Assembly (NCBI GenBank): GCA_000467715.1
Contig: AJFK01000129.1
Coordinates: 124,001-188,000, forward strand
Length of the DNA: 64,000 nt
From: Hysterium pulicare CBS 123377
Taxonomy: Eukaryota > Ascomycota > Dothideomycetes > Hysteriales > Hysteriaceae
Direction of reading: 5' to 3'
Both the position numbers and the translations under genes were made by a program. Positions within the stretch are counted from its first letter, which is position 1. The number at the start of each line of letters is the position of its first letter. Under the pieces are notes generated by a model. That model saw nothing but the letters and a program-made list of their open reading frames with translations, did no database searches and had not been told where the DNA came from. Shown piece after piece: positions 20,673 through 31,598 of the stretch.

Positions 20673-21259
20673 GGTTGAATTTTAGAGTATATATAACTGC
20701 GAATGTATAACGATAGCATAGATTGTAGGAGGAGAAATTAGACTATGTGATGCCAAAAGCGAGGCTTTATATGAGAAATGAGAGATAGTGGTAGCCTCAG
20801 CTCGTCCTTGCTTGATCGCCTTCGATGCGTGAGGAACCCAGCCTCTCTAGGCGCAGTGTAGGTTAAGCGTCGTGCGGCACCTTGCACCATGATTCTTTGA
20901 CTTTCCACGACTAGATATCATTGACCGTTTGTTCTCGCTTTGACAGGCTCGAGTGGCGCAGGTGAGGATGGCGCAGCGATCGAGGTGAAACCTCCAGGGC
21001 TGGGAATGATCACGTGCAGGGTGGCACGGTTAGGTAACCATCCAAATCGAACTGGGACAATATCCAACTTTTGCGCGTAGGTCTAGAGCATATACAAGAT
21101 GTATTACCATCTTTTTCAACTGTCATACGAATCGCCTCTGTTGTCACAAGGCTTGTTATCAATAGCCGATAAACAAAGATTCATAGAGGTTTTCATACAT
21201 ATCGCATGCCATTCACAACACCTGGAAACGAGGAAGCATTTGTCGGGATATTCGCCTGC
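20673..21259. other. Intergenic, F-box promoter and PEX14 3' end
   Basis: Short AT-rich leader before the F-box ATG (AGTATATATAACTG near 20690), then GC-mixed spacer with one CACGTG at about 21011. A 91-codon plus frame at 21099 runs into the complement of PEX14 and is rejected. Confidence 0.35.
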
Positions 21260-22530
21260 TTACGCCCCGACCCTTCCAACATTCCTGCCTCCTCCTCCAC
21301 CAGCTGGGAAGTTTCTTGCTGATAACAAAACCCCCTTCACAGCTCTGATATCAGCCTTTAGCGCTTCAACCTGATCATCCTTCCCATCTTTTGTCTTCGA
21401 CGTGCCATAGTTCGACCCTCCGTACATGCCACCCATACCCCCATAATACTGGTTTTGATAGCTCATTTCACTGAGGTAACTCGTCAGGTCAGTGAGCTGT
21501 GTGCGGAGAGATTCGGAGGAAGCGGAGTCATTTGAATGGGTAGCTGATAGTTCGCGGAGATGTGATGTTAAAATATTAAGTCGTGCTTCTTGTTTGCCTA
21601 TCGTGGAATCATCTTGAGATTTGTCCGGGGTAGCGGAAGGACGGCGGGAGAGTGTGGGAGTGGTTTGTGTGCCGTAGTCTCGATGGAAGAGTTCAGTAGG
21701 ATCGGAGTCTGCTTCGGATATGTCGTCGGCAGGATCTATCGCCGCAGTTTTATGTGTGGAGGGATCGGTAGATACAATACTTCCTAAGCGGCTATTGAGC
21801 TCATTCAATTGAGCTTGGGTGTGAGATGCGAAGTCATGCCGTGACTCTGTGAGATTTTCACTCAACGGTGCTACGATGTATTTTGATAAGCCATATAATG
21901 AGGTAATGAGTGCCCCGGTTACGTATGCGGTAGTGGTGATTCGACGGGCGGTGATGAGGGGCGGAGGTTTTGTGGACTGGGTGAGAAATTCGGGGTATGT
22001 GACGATCGGTGGAACATCTCGAGATTGCGATTTGGGGTGTGTAGAAGAAGCTGTGGCATTCTACAGAATGTCTGTTAGCAATCATTTGAAGTATGAATCT
22101 TAAGCTGGAGTTGTATGCCAGAGGGCTGCAGTCTACATTGTTGCTTGATTGCTTGAAAGATCTCTCTTACCCTTGACCAAGCCTTTTCTCCCTCCTTGGA
22201 TATATCCAGAAGCTCTACTTCTTCCACAGCTCCAAGTAACTTTGTGATCTCCTCTGTCTTTACTCCCTTGGACTGTAGAAAGGCAGCTTTACGTTCCCGC
22301 GGCGCATCGCGTATGCTGGGATCTTGAAGAAACCTTGAGGCTTGATCTAACAATGATGCATCTTCTGATTGGCGCTCATCTTTCGTAGACTCCTCTTGTC
22401 CTGGGTCTGGGTCCGAATTGGCCTTCTCTTTCGGTGTTGGGTCGTCTGCGGAAGAGGGTGGGGTGGTTGGGGCTGTAGGTTGTGAGCGCTGCCACGAGGG
22501 TATTGATGATTTGCTCGAGCTGTCTGACAT
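21260..22530 (-). CDS. PEX14: Peroxisomal membrane protein PEX14
   Basis: Two exons: 22530-22171 and 22060-21260, with a 110 nt intron (GTAAGA; GCTAAC branch; TGTAG). The product is 386 aa. Residues 60-100 ('LLDQASRFLQDPSIRDAPRE' then RKAAFLQSKGVKTEEITKLLG) are the conserved PEX14 N-terminal domain that binds PEX5 WxxxF motifs and PEX19. Residues 136-155 carry the 'PPIVTYPEFLTQSTKPPP' signature, followed by a hydrophobic span at about 161-180, and then a long coiled-coil/disordered C-terminal region with a Gly/Tyr stretch (YYGGMGGMYGG). It acts as the docking subunit of the peroxisomal matrix import pore. Filamentous fungi also have a PEX14/17-like paralogue (Pex33), and I cannot fully exclude that assignment. 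The start MSDSS is preferred over upstream in-frame codons. Confidence 0.85.
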
Positions 22531-23160
22531 GTTTGTTGGGTATGGTAAAGCTGCAGAAAGCTGTGTACTTGGTATAGAGTAAAGAGTGAATACACGAAGT
22601 GAATACACGACGGGGGTTGCTCTGTGATGGATGCCGAGGTACGGCTGGCAAGTTCTTCCGGGCGTTTAGATGCTTCAGCCGCTAAACCATTCGTGGTCGC
22701 CTAGCAAATGCGTGAGGATCGCCAGTTCGCCGTGTTGATGGTGGAGCGAATCATTACGAGCCCTCGATGAGCATCGCCATTATTCGTTTCTCATTGAATC
22801 ACCCTCATCTCATCAATGGCAGACGTACGCGGGCGGCCAGTTAAGCGCTTACGGCGGCTGAGCACCGATTACGACGAATCTGAAGGAACGGCGGACAAAG
22901 GCAGCAGCTATCTCAGGTATGTGGCTGACTACTGACGAAGATCCATTTTCTTATGGGATGCTCGCCAAGGGCAGTGCGACGTGGGCGTGTACATGTACAA
23001 CCTCGCAACCCAATATATCTGACAATCACCCACTGATCACCCACTTCACCTGAGCCTTTATCTATTCATCCTTGCCCGCCCCCATTGTTGCACAAGCCCT
23101 CCATGGTTGCTGCCGCTGTCTCCTTGTCTCTCCCACTATCTACACACCTGTCTCTCCACC
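22531..23160. other. Divergent promoter between PEX14 and Ies2
   Basis: Contains a possible small exon at 22816-22916 (MADVRGRPVKRLRRLSTDYD..., ending at a GTATGT donor). It could not be joined in frame to the Ies2 gene downstream. The leader before 23161 is CT-rich. Confidence 0.35.
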
Positions 23161-24604
23161 ATGGCTACGCGTCGTTTGCGATCGCGAGCTGCTCTGACGG
23201 CCGAATCTAGCGAGGTTGCTGCCTCCTCTACACGCCCTCGTCGGGGCGCCGCTCCTCCCGCTCCCTCCGCAACTATCGAAAAATCCTCTCCCCAAAAGGC
23301 TCGGCAGTCCATACATCTTACCGTAAAAGCATCCCCAAGTAAACTTCGAGAGGCTACCCGTGGACCGACACTGCGAACGGCTGTCAGCTCGGGCAATATC
23401 GTTGATGGGAAGCGCTCATCACGGAACAGCCGGACGATAAGGGAGCCTGATACTGATGACGAAGAGGAAGCACCGAGCAAGTTGCGGGAAGCCACCCGTG
23501 GGCCGACTCAGCGAGCGGCTGTCAGCTCGCGGAATATCGTTGGCGGGAAGCGCTCGTCGCGGAACAGCCGGACGATAACGGAGCCGGATACTGACGATGA
23601 GGAGGAAGAAGCGGAGGAAGAGGAAATGGATGTGGATGAGGACGAGGAAGAAGAAGACGAAGATGCTGAAGGTGAAGAGGACGACGATATGGATGCCGAG
23701 GGCGAGGAAGATGTAGAAATGGATGATGCTCCGGCCCCGCCACCTGCACCCAAGACCAGAGGCGTTGCACGACCTATCAAACCCAGCATCAATGTCATTC
23801 CCGCACCTGATATATCAGCTGTTGAGGCTAAGGAGATAGCCATGGCAAATGATGACGACGACGACGACGAAGAACTATCTGAATTAGAGTCGCAAGACGA
23901 AGAAGAAGAGGACGACGACGACGACGAGGATGAGGACGAAGGCGGCGAAGAAGATGCCGAGGGCGAGGAAGAAGAAATCATGGTCGACAATAACGACGAA
24001 GATGAAGATATGGACAGCGACGACGAGACGCCTCAATCCAGGAGCAGAGATGAAACCCCTGACCTCAGCAAGTTGACACGAAGACAGCGAGCTTTAGTCG
24101 TCGAAGGCACGAACGACGATCTGATGGCTCTCTCGAATGGTATGTACATTTCCTTAACCCTCTTCTTGACAGACTTCCACACGCTATGTACGTCACAAAA
24201 CTAACTCCCCAACAGAAGCCCAAAAGAAAAAACACCTCACGGCCGAAGAAATAACCATGCGCCGCACCGAAATGGCCCGCCGCCGCAAAAACCTCAGCGA
24301 AAAACGCAACGAAGAAGAGAAAATGGACACCATCAACCGCCTGCTGAAAAAGCAACCTTCGAAACGTCAACGCCGCATCGTCGACCTCGCCGACTCTGGT
24401 CAAGAAGACGAACTGGATGCCGAGAAGGCTTCTCCGCTTTTTGTACGATACGTCCAGACGGTCGCCCACGGAACTAGAATTGCTGTGCCCGAGGAATGGC
24501 TCGAGTCGCCGGCGGGAAGTGTGTTTATGGGTGGAGCGAAGAAGGGGAGGGGTGGAGGGGTGGCTAGGCCTTTCACTGGACGTATGGTTGAGGAAGTGGC
24601 GTGA
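23161..24604 (+). CDS. IES2: INO80 complex subunit Ies2 (PAPA-1 domain)
   Basis: Start CACCATGG at 23161. Exon 1 runs to 24139, a 76 nt intron follows (GTATGT...CTAACTCCCCAACAG), and exon 2 is 24216-24604, giving 455 aa. The C-terminal part holds the PAPA-1-like segment ('RRKNLSEKRNEEEKMDTINR' then LLKKQPSKRQRR) and the conserved tail 'YVQTVAHGTRIAVPEEW'. These identify the Ies2 subunit that stimulates the INO80 chromatin remodeller in the nucleus. The N-terminal half is basic, then extremely acidic (Asp/Glu runs). Residues 60-151 are a 46-residue direct duplication, 'SKLREATRGPT' to EEE, twice (DNA period 138 bp, 23338 and 23476). The acidic middle is expected for a histone-contacting linker. 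Confidence 0.85.
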
Positions 24605-25966
24605 GGGTATTGCTCCAATTTGTGTTTGCTTTATGGGGGATCTCAATCTCAATGCAGATACTATTGTTGTGATCGGCACGGAGTTCTGGGCGTAGACTTG
24701 ATTTCCACATACGATAGAGGCCCATTACTCTCCCATTTTTTCACTGCATCTTGAGCGAACCTAATTGAGGTTGGTAGGAGAATATCATGGTTATTAAATC
24801 TATAAACCTCATTTCCGTCACAAAGCTCTATTGATACTCTCACCAACCCAACCCAGATATGCAACATCCCACACACTTAGGGCCCCCAAAGCCCTACTTA
24901 AGCTCCCCTAGATCATCATTTCCACCCTGCCCGCACGGAGGGATGTCCTGCAGCGTAGAAAATATCCCAATTCCCCACTCTTCCCGTCCCTCGCTGACGT
25001 CATTCTTTCCTCTCTTCTGCTCCTCCTCCTCCGCAATATCATTCCACATCTCACGTTCGTAGCGACGTTCTAGAAAACTACATCAACTCACATGCTCGCA
25101 TCATCTCATCTCATCCGAGTCGGTAAATTTCGAACCTAACATCTAACGGAACTATGTGTTAGACTGCGCAATGTAGGATAAGAGGGTGAAGGATATGAGA
25201 AGGTTGGCGAATTTTTTTTTCAGGATTATTGGATGAAGTAGTGGGGTTCAGTTTCGGGCTTACTGGTTCACGGAGAAGATCGTTCTATAAAGAGGAGAGG
25301 GAAAGGCTCGAATTTGGAGTTTTCTGGTTCACGGAGAGGATTATATCAAGAGGCGGGGAAGAAGATTAAGTTTGGGTTTCTATTCCGATTGATGAGAGTG
25401 ACTATATACATAGTGTGGGGAGGGAGGGGGATGTTAATGGACAGAACATGTGTGACAGTCAATGCAGTAATTAAACCAAGTACAGATAAGAAAAATATGA
25501 TCCCCGCTATGGATGGATACATAAGGAACACCAAGGTAATGAGGAAACCCGGGATATGGTGCCGAAATGCAAAATATCAAATGAATAAGATATAGGGACA
25601 CCAACAAACAAAACAGCAGCGCTTATGCTTGGACTCCGGGCATCGGAGTTCCCAACTCGGATGGATGAGAGAAAGAAAAGAGATGTTAACAATATAGCAA
25701 GAGCCGCCTTTCCCGGTACGGACGAGCATTGCCTCGCTCATGGGTTATGCAGGTTTGCTACTAGCTGGTTCGGCCATATCCATGGGCTTTATGCTTTACA
25801 AGCGAGGCGAAAAGAGGCAGGTGCACACTTGCGAAGATTTTGATCAGGTGAGAGGCGCCGCCACTTCACTTCTCGACTACGAGGGGGTGACCTCACATCA
25901 CCCCTGCAATTGTATCGCCCAAAACGGTCGACTTCCATGTCCTGTAAGCAGACTATTTCACACTTA
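24605..25966. other. Intergenic, possible small membrane-peptide frame
   Basis: No confident gene. A 76-codon plus frame at 25740-25970 starts 'MGYAGLLLAGSAISMGFMLY' followed by KRGEKRQ, which looks like one transmembrane helix with a basic flank. It has no homologue I recognise and ends in the 3' region of the opposing gene. Minus-strand hydrophobic frames at 25346-25692 overlap one another and are doubtful. Confidence 0.3.
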
Positions 25967-26638
25967 TTAGCTTATGATGGGCTTGTTGGAGTGTGATCGG
26001 CCAGCAGCATGTGCCTTCGCCTCTGGACTTACGCTTAGCCCGTCAGAAAAACTTCCAGTGGGACTCGAGCTGGGACTCGGATGCCCGTACCAACCCTCGT
26101 CCTCAGAAGCCATGCCCTCAGCATTCAAAGCCTTGACCTGTTCGCCTCGACTTTTACGGCCTTCCATTTCTTGTTCCCATAATATTCCGGCCGGTGTGAA
26201 GAACTTGGCGATGGGCTTCCCCACAATCTGATCCAAGCATGTCTTATTGGCCTGTCCCTTCACCTTGACATACATGCCAGCCATCCTACACCAATCCAAC
26301 CTCACGTCGTTGTATTGTGGATGCTTGAATGGTCTGCCAAAGAATCTGGGATCCCAGAATACGCATGGCTCGCCTCCAAGCATTCTGATATGTGCAGCCT
26401 CCTTTTCCTTTTCCTCGATCCAGCTCTTGAGTCGAGCTTCTGCTGGAGAGCCTTCTTCGACGTAGGGTCGGAGGTAGATGGGATCGTAGAAGCAGAGACA
26501 TGTGATGCAAGGCAAGTTTCCATGCTCTTTCTTGGGACTTTGGGACTTGCACATCTCCGAGGAGAAGTAGCATAGGACGGGATCATCTGGCTTGCTAAAG
26601 AGTTCTTCGTGGTCTTCGGTTGCAAAGTCGGATGACAT
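25967..26638 (-). CDS. Uncharacterised 223 aa protein, Cys-rich N-terminus
   Basis: Single-exon frame from ATG at 26638-26636 to 25967. The N-terminal 60 residues have clustered Cys (LCYFSSEMCKS, LPCITCLCF). A conserved-looking middle follows (PRFFGRPFKHPQYNDVRL, then DWCRMAGMYVKVKGQANKTC), with a Ser/Pro-rich C-terminus. Charged linkers (ARLKSWIEEKEKEAAH) separate the parts. There is no signal peptide or membrane span. The family is not recognised. Codon continuity over 670 bases and the protein-like composition, with Trp, Cys and Tyr throughout, support a real gene. The nearest gene downstream on the plus strand is absent for 2 kb. Confidence 0.65.
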   Translation of the reverse strand: MSSDFATEDHEELFSKPDDPVLCYFSSEMCKSQSPKKEHGNLPCITCLCFYDPIYLRPYVEEGSPAEARLKSWIEEKEKEAAHIRMLGGEPCVFWDPRFFGRPFKHPQYNDVRLDWCRMAGMYVKVKGQANKTCLDQIVGKPIAKFFTPAGILWEQEMEGRKSRGEQVKALNAEGMASEDEGWYGHPSPSSSPTGSFSDGLSVSPEAKAHAAGRSHSNKPIIS

Positions 26639-28307
26639 TTTGATTTTAGGGATAGGGTGAGGTTCGGTGCTGATGGTAGCATTTGTTTATGTAGAAGAGA
26701 GGACAGTGGCGATGGGACAGTGTCCCGAACCTACGAATTGACGACAAAACTCTGCAAACCGCAGGCAATGGTTCACGGTAAGCTCATGATCCTTTCAGCT
26801 GTCATAAATGTATTTGCACAAACACAAACTGTACTTGGCGCTAAGGTGAATAGCTGTCTTCAGTCAGACCGGACGTCATGCTTACCATGTTTACCATCAG
26901 TTTCCCTCTAAATGAATGCCAAGCCGCACTTTTCATCCGGCAACATTTCATAATAGTGGATTATCATCGTAAGGCTGCTTTCTTACTCAGTATTATATAG
27001 TGATAAATAGTCCGAAGTTGCAATCTTCATACGCAAAACGGTACAAAATATAAATTTTTTGCTGAGAACGTGGGTCCAGATACAAAATACAGCTGAAAAA
27101 TCAAGATTCCCATGTTCCACCGTATTTTGAGCAGTGGCGCTGTCCTCGGTGTTCTGTGCCGAAGGTGCATATGATATGATGGTGGACGTGGTAAGGGAGC
27201 GGGAAAATGTCGGCGATATGGAGACGGGGAATTGTCGGTAAAATCACACGGTCGAAATCAACTCAATTTAGAACATGAAAAGTACCACATTAGAAATTGT
27301 GCTTTGAGGTGAGGAACCAATGCGAAAGGATCAAACAAGCAGTGAGTCGGCGTGAAATGAAATGTCATAGATGTAGGCTACCTCTCTTTATTGATCTGGG
27401 GGATGATAGTATGTGCTCAATGGTGGCTCAGAGAAGCTGGATTTCAGCGGGCCCGCTGGGTATTCTCACCTCCAGTATAGCATACTATCTAAATTGATTC
27501 GGTATTGATTCCCGCACGATTGAGATTATTGAAGCGATTACAAAGGTACCTAGCAGCGGAATTATCGGCATTAGTACTGAAAAAGCTTCGACTGTGTAAG
27601 CGGGTTCTGAGACGAATCGTAATAGCCTGGATTAACTAGCGATCCAAACCTTTCATGGTGTAAGACATAACGGTGAAGGGCGCTTTGGCGATATAAGTGC
27701 TTGATCGTAGAGGGCAAGGTCGATTGGAAAGATGTTAGCTCTGATGTGTTCAAAATGATGGATCCACTTCCCTTCTTACGTTCTCTTGTGAACCCACGTC
27801 GTTGGTTCTTAGGTGGGATGTGCCTCTTCGGTATTTGTGTTCTTTGAGACCGCTTTCTTCCACCAGAGCTTCAAATATGACTGTTCCGCTTGGGATAAGC
27901 GATATAGGGTCGATTCTCATTATCTTCAAGAATCTGATGGAATCGGACTTCGGAATGATGGTCTTTTGCTCGGACGACGTTTGGCTGCGCTCCATTAGAA
28001 GTCGAATTTAACAACATGTGGCAAGTGGCGAACACTTAAGACAATGGCGCGTGATGAGACAGGCGCGTGGTGCTTAGTCAGCAAACATGAAATACAATCA
28101 ATCCCTTGACTCTAATTATCAAGACAACTCAAGGCATTAAATTAACGTGATATGCTAGACATTGTTGTTGATATACATTTTTCGTCATAGGTCTCATAAC
28201 ACACTTCGAGATATATTTGCATACAAAAAACATGGCTATCAATCATCAAAGGCCCTTTTGTAGGACTTGCCCTCCTCCATTTAATCCAGCGCGTCAACGA
28301 TCTTCCA
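26639..28307. other. Intergenic 1.7 kb, no confident gene
   Basis: AT-rich, with overlapping 60-80 codon frames on both strands. The least unlikely is an 81-codon minus frame at 27750-27995 (MERSQTSSEQKTIIPKSDS...), which has no recognised features. No tRNA or repeat is seen. Confidence 0.35.
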
Positions 28308-30295
28308 CTACTGTAACATTGACACCAGGTTTTTCTGGGTTGGACGACTTGTCACTGAAAGATCCTGGACTATACGATTGTTGAACCGTATGAACCCCTT
28401 CATCCCTAGGTACGGAAGAATATCTTCTACGCTGCTGGAAGAAACTGTTGAAGGGATGAAGTTAGTATCTAAGCATTTTGATATTACGAGATCAAATACT
28501 GCGCGGAGAATAGGAACACCTAAGCCGATGCTCACACCAAGGATAATTCTCTTTTCAACCCCTCCAACTTTATCTTGGAGGCTATTTGGCTTGGTGGAGG
28601 AAGTTGAAGACGGCGGTGGTGGAATGTAGGATACCGGGCTGCCCGACGTCGCAGACAGTTTCTGGACATTCGATCCGAAGGCGATTGGGCTGGCGACGGT
28701 GTTACGGATCGATTCAGGGAAAGAAGCGGTGGAACCAGATGGTACAGCAGTGGTCAGAGTCTTGGTGACTGTGTATTGCGAGGTGTTCTGGAGAGAGGCA
28801 GGACAATTCACTAGGCCGGATGACATGCAATTTACGCCGGTGTAGGTAAGTTTCGTGCTTATAGTTGTGGTTGTGAGGTCTTCTCTCCTTTCTGCATCGC
28901 CTCTCGCCGTCACAGCTGGAGTATTTGTCGCTGTCGAGCGCCCTTTGATAGCGCAGGCATCCGCAAGTGCCGTATACCAGATGGGTACCGAGGTTTCGGC
29001 AACAGGTCCCCACGTATGGGTGCCAACAGCCACTGTAGCCCCTGCCGCGGCGCCGAGTGCGAGTTGGTACGACTCCACGACCCGCAACTCACAGTCGTCG
29101 CCTTGCGGTGCCACCGTGACATTGGTGATAAACTCAGCGACGTTGGCGAAAACTCCCACCTCAATCCCTCCGCTGACAGATGGTATAGAGACGCCCAATA
29201 CCTCTGGAGATCTAGGAGCCGCAACATCGAGACCGGCATGTATGCCTAAGCGCAGGGCCGCAGTCAGTACGCCTCCGGCACTCTCAATAGTGACAGGCAG
29301 GAACTCAAAATGGCCGCCATTGCTTTAAGAGGTGTTTGATCAGCTTTGTTTAACGAAAGGTCTATCCACATATTGAGAGGCACCGCTTACAAGGTAATGC
29401 TCGAGACATTGTTGTCGAATAACGGTATATCGATAGCAATACCGTCGTCAAGCTTGATGTGAAACCCACTACTGATGTCAATCTGTGCTTCCACGCTAAG
29501 GATCAGGTCAACAGCAAATATGACACCGATTTCCAGGTCCTTGCCAACGGAAATACCGACGGGTGTCTCCGATGAGTACATGTTCAGAGTGTACGTTGCA
29601 TCCAAGGATAGTGTTGTGTCAAGCAGCATGTATAGTTCCATGCCGTCAAATTGAAATCGCAGTCGACACTCGGGTATATCTGGAATGTCGATGCTAAAGT
29701 TATACGGGAAAGTCGGGAGTTCAAAGTCTTCTATGTCAATCCCGTCGCCGAATTTTGTTACGACACCTTCGAAATAGTTCTCAACATAGTCAGCAGCAGA
29801 TGAAGTGATGTTTTCGACCTTGTCCTCGACTTCATGTATGGTTTCGTTGATTGCCTGACTCGCATTAAAATTGCCATCGATAGTAAGCTGTGCAGTTGCG
29901 ATGCCTTTGATGTAGCAGGTTGTGCACGTGATTTCTACGGCCGCTGAAACTGAGAGATTGCTATGATCGCTATCCTTTTCAAGTTGACTGCAAAAACAAA
30001 GTTAGGTGATCCTCCTCGTGGCATCTTCAACGAGAACGTGGAGCATTGCTTACTAGGTTAACAAGACGGCACCTTCCCAACTCTTATCTAGAGATGTGCT
30101 ATTATTGAGCACGGTGTCCCTCTTGTGGAATCTCGCCGCAGAGATTGCACGCCGAACAGCTTGAATCGTGTCTTTATTCGAAGTGCCAGGGGCATTATGA
30201 CTTCGGGCGACGATATCCACGGGAGAAGGATTTGCAGCAACAAGGCTGAGGCTCAATGCTGAACCAAAGACATATATGAGGCGGAGGAGAGACAT
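28308..30295 (-). CDS. Secreted fungal glycoprotein of unknown function
   Basis: Three exons: 30295-30054, 29987-29391, 29322-28308, with 66 and 68 nt introns. The product is 617 aa. Residues 1-21 (LIYVFGSALSLSLVAANPS) are a signal peptide. Many N-x-S/T sites follow. The middle is beta-rich with the family phrases 'FQFDGMELYMLLDTTLSL', 'VGKDLEIGVIFAVDLILS' and 'SSGFHIKLDDG', then 'EFLPVTIESAGGVL'. It continues with a Ser/Thr-rich stalk and a weak hydrophobic segment (RIILGVSIGLGVPIL, about 538-552), perhaps a cell-wall or membrane anchor. I recognise the pattern from uncharacterised ascomycete secreted proteins but know no activity. Each exon junction restores one frame, which supports the model. 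Confidence 0.8.
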
Positions 30296-31598
30296 TTTGC
30301 AACACTTTAAGGCGGCTACAACAGTCTCAGACTACAAGCGGTCCGTAGCAACGAGAGTAGAGAATAGAAGAGTCCTTTTCCGCTTTTCAACTCCTGGCAT
30401 AATAGCTTCCTTATACTCGAGGCCACATCGGCCATGTTACCCCGTTCCCTTGTATCCCCGACGAAGCAAGTTTGCATCCATTTGGGGTCGGGACATGCGG
30501 CACGGTTGCTTCAAAGTTCGCTCCATGCATGTTCGTGCTGCGGGAATCGGTTGCAGCCACGAGCATCCTTTCCACATGCATCCAGCATCGACGGAACTGG
30601 AACATGGAAGCGAATCCTACAGCCTTGCGTGAACATTGTGAGAAGATGAGGGGTTTTGGGATATGCGAACGAAGTTTATGAAACTGCACAAACCTATGAA
30701 CTAGGCCAGGGAAAACGCTACACACAACATTCTCCTCGTGCTCACCGCTGAAAATAGGACTCAATCGTACGATTTTAGCCGGAGGTCAGTCATAGAGGTT
30801 CATTCCGTGTTGCTGTTACCAGCAGACTGGGAACGCAAGCACTGTGCCGCACTGGCTGCGACATGGGCAGTGCCATGGGCCCAACGCAGGGAAAAGCAAT
30901 ATACTGTGCACTTTAGTAAATGCCATTTGCGGTAGAGTCTTGGCCCCAGGCGAATAGCAGCTGATAAGAATTCGGCAGAATTAGTGGTTCGTTTGATAGT
31001 TCGGGGTTCATGAAACAGCCTCCATGCAGGCACAAGCGGTTCGTGGCAGGTGGGTGAGGTCGCCAACATGGTCCGTGCGGTCGCTTCTCAGGTGTTGGTT
31101 TTACATGAACTACAGAGATTATCATGTAGCACAAATTAAGTAGTACATTTGCATGTACATTCTGAGAATTCCACCTCAAGAACTTGAGGGCTGTTATAGA
31201 AATATGTAGCCATAGACAAGTTCCCGTAATACAGAACTGATTCGAAGTCAGCCTTCAGCAGACCTGATCAATTGAGTAACTAGTAACTGTATAGGTAACC
31301 GTTTGAGACCTCAGAAGATTTTGTGGTTTGTCAACATAGCGGTTTCACATCAATCTACCCATCTTGCCTTGGCACAGGAGCGTCAAGTCAGTTCGTTATG
31401 GTACCGACATCTGCTTGAAAGCTAATGACTAGAACCTTAACCTCCATGCACTAGAATAGATACTTAATAATAATTACCGCTGCAACGTACTTGATGGATA
31501 TCCACCACGTGACTCTTTTAGTGAAGCGCTTTCCAAAATCTCAAATATACGCTGGACTGTAAAAAAAAAATCATGACTTTCGTGAAGTTATTCGACCC
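30296..31598. other. Intergenic 1.3 kb, no gene seen
   Basis: Upstream region of the secreted glycoprotein gene, then the 3' flank of the DUF726 gene. Frames of 60-118 codons overlap on both strands without protein-like features. A short A-run lies at 31561-31570. Confidence 0.4.

Noticed and set aside
22816-22916. Possible first exon (MADVRGRPVKRLRR...) upstream of Ies2
   Set aside because: No acceptor joins it in frame to Ies2, which has its own strong start at 23161.
23508-23990. 160-codon poly-Ser frame on the minus strand
   Set aside because: It is the complement of the Asp/Glu-rich tract of Ies2; its Ser runs are an artefact of GAN codons.
25346-25692. Hydrophobic minus-strand frames suggestive of a small Pmp3-like membrane peptide
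   Set aside because: The frames overlap in different phases, and no joined model gives the Pmp3 signature.
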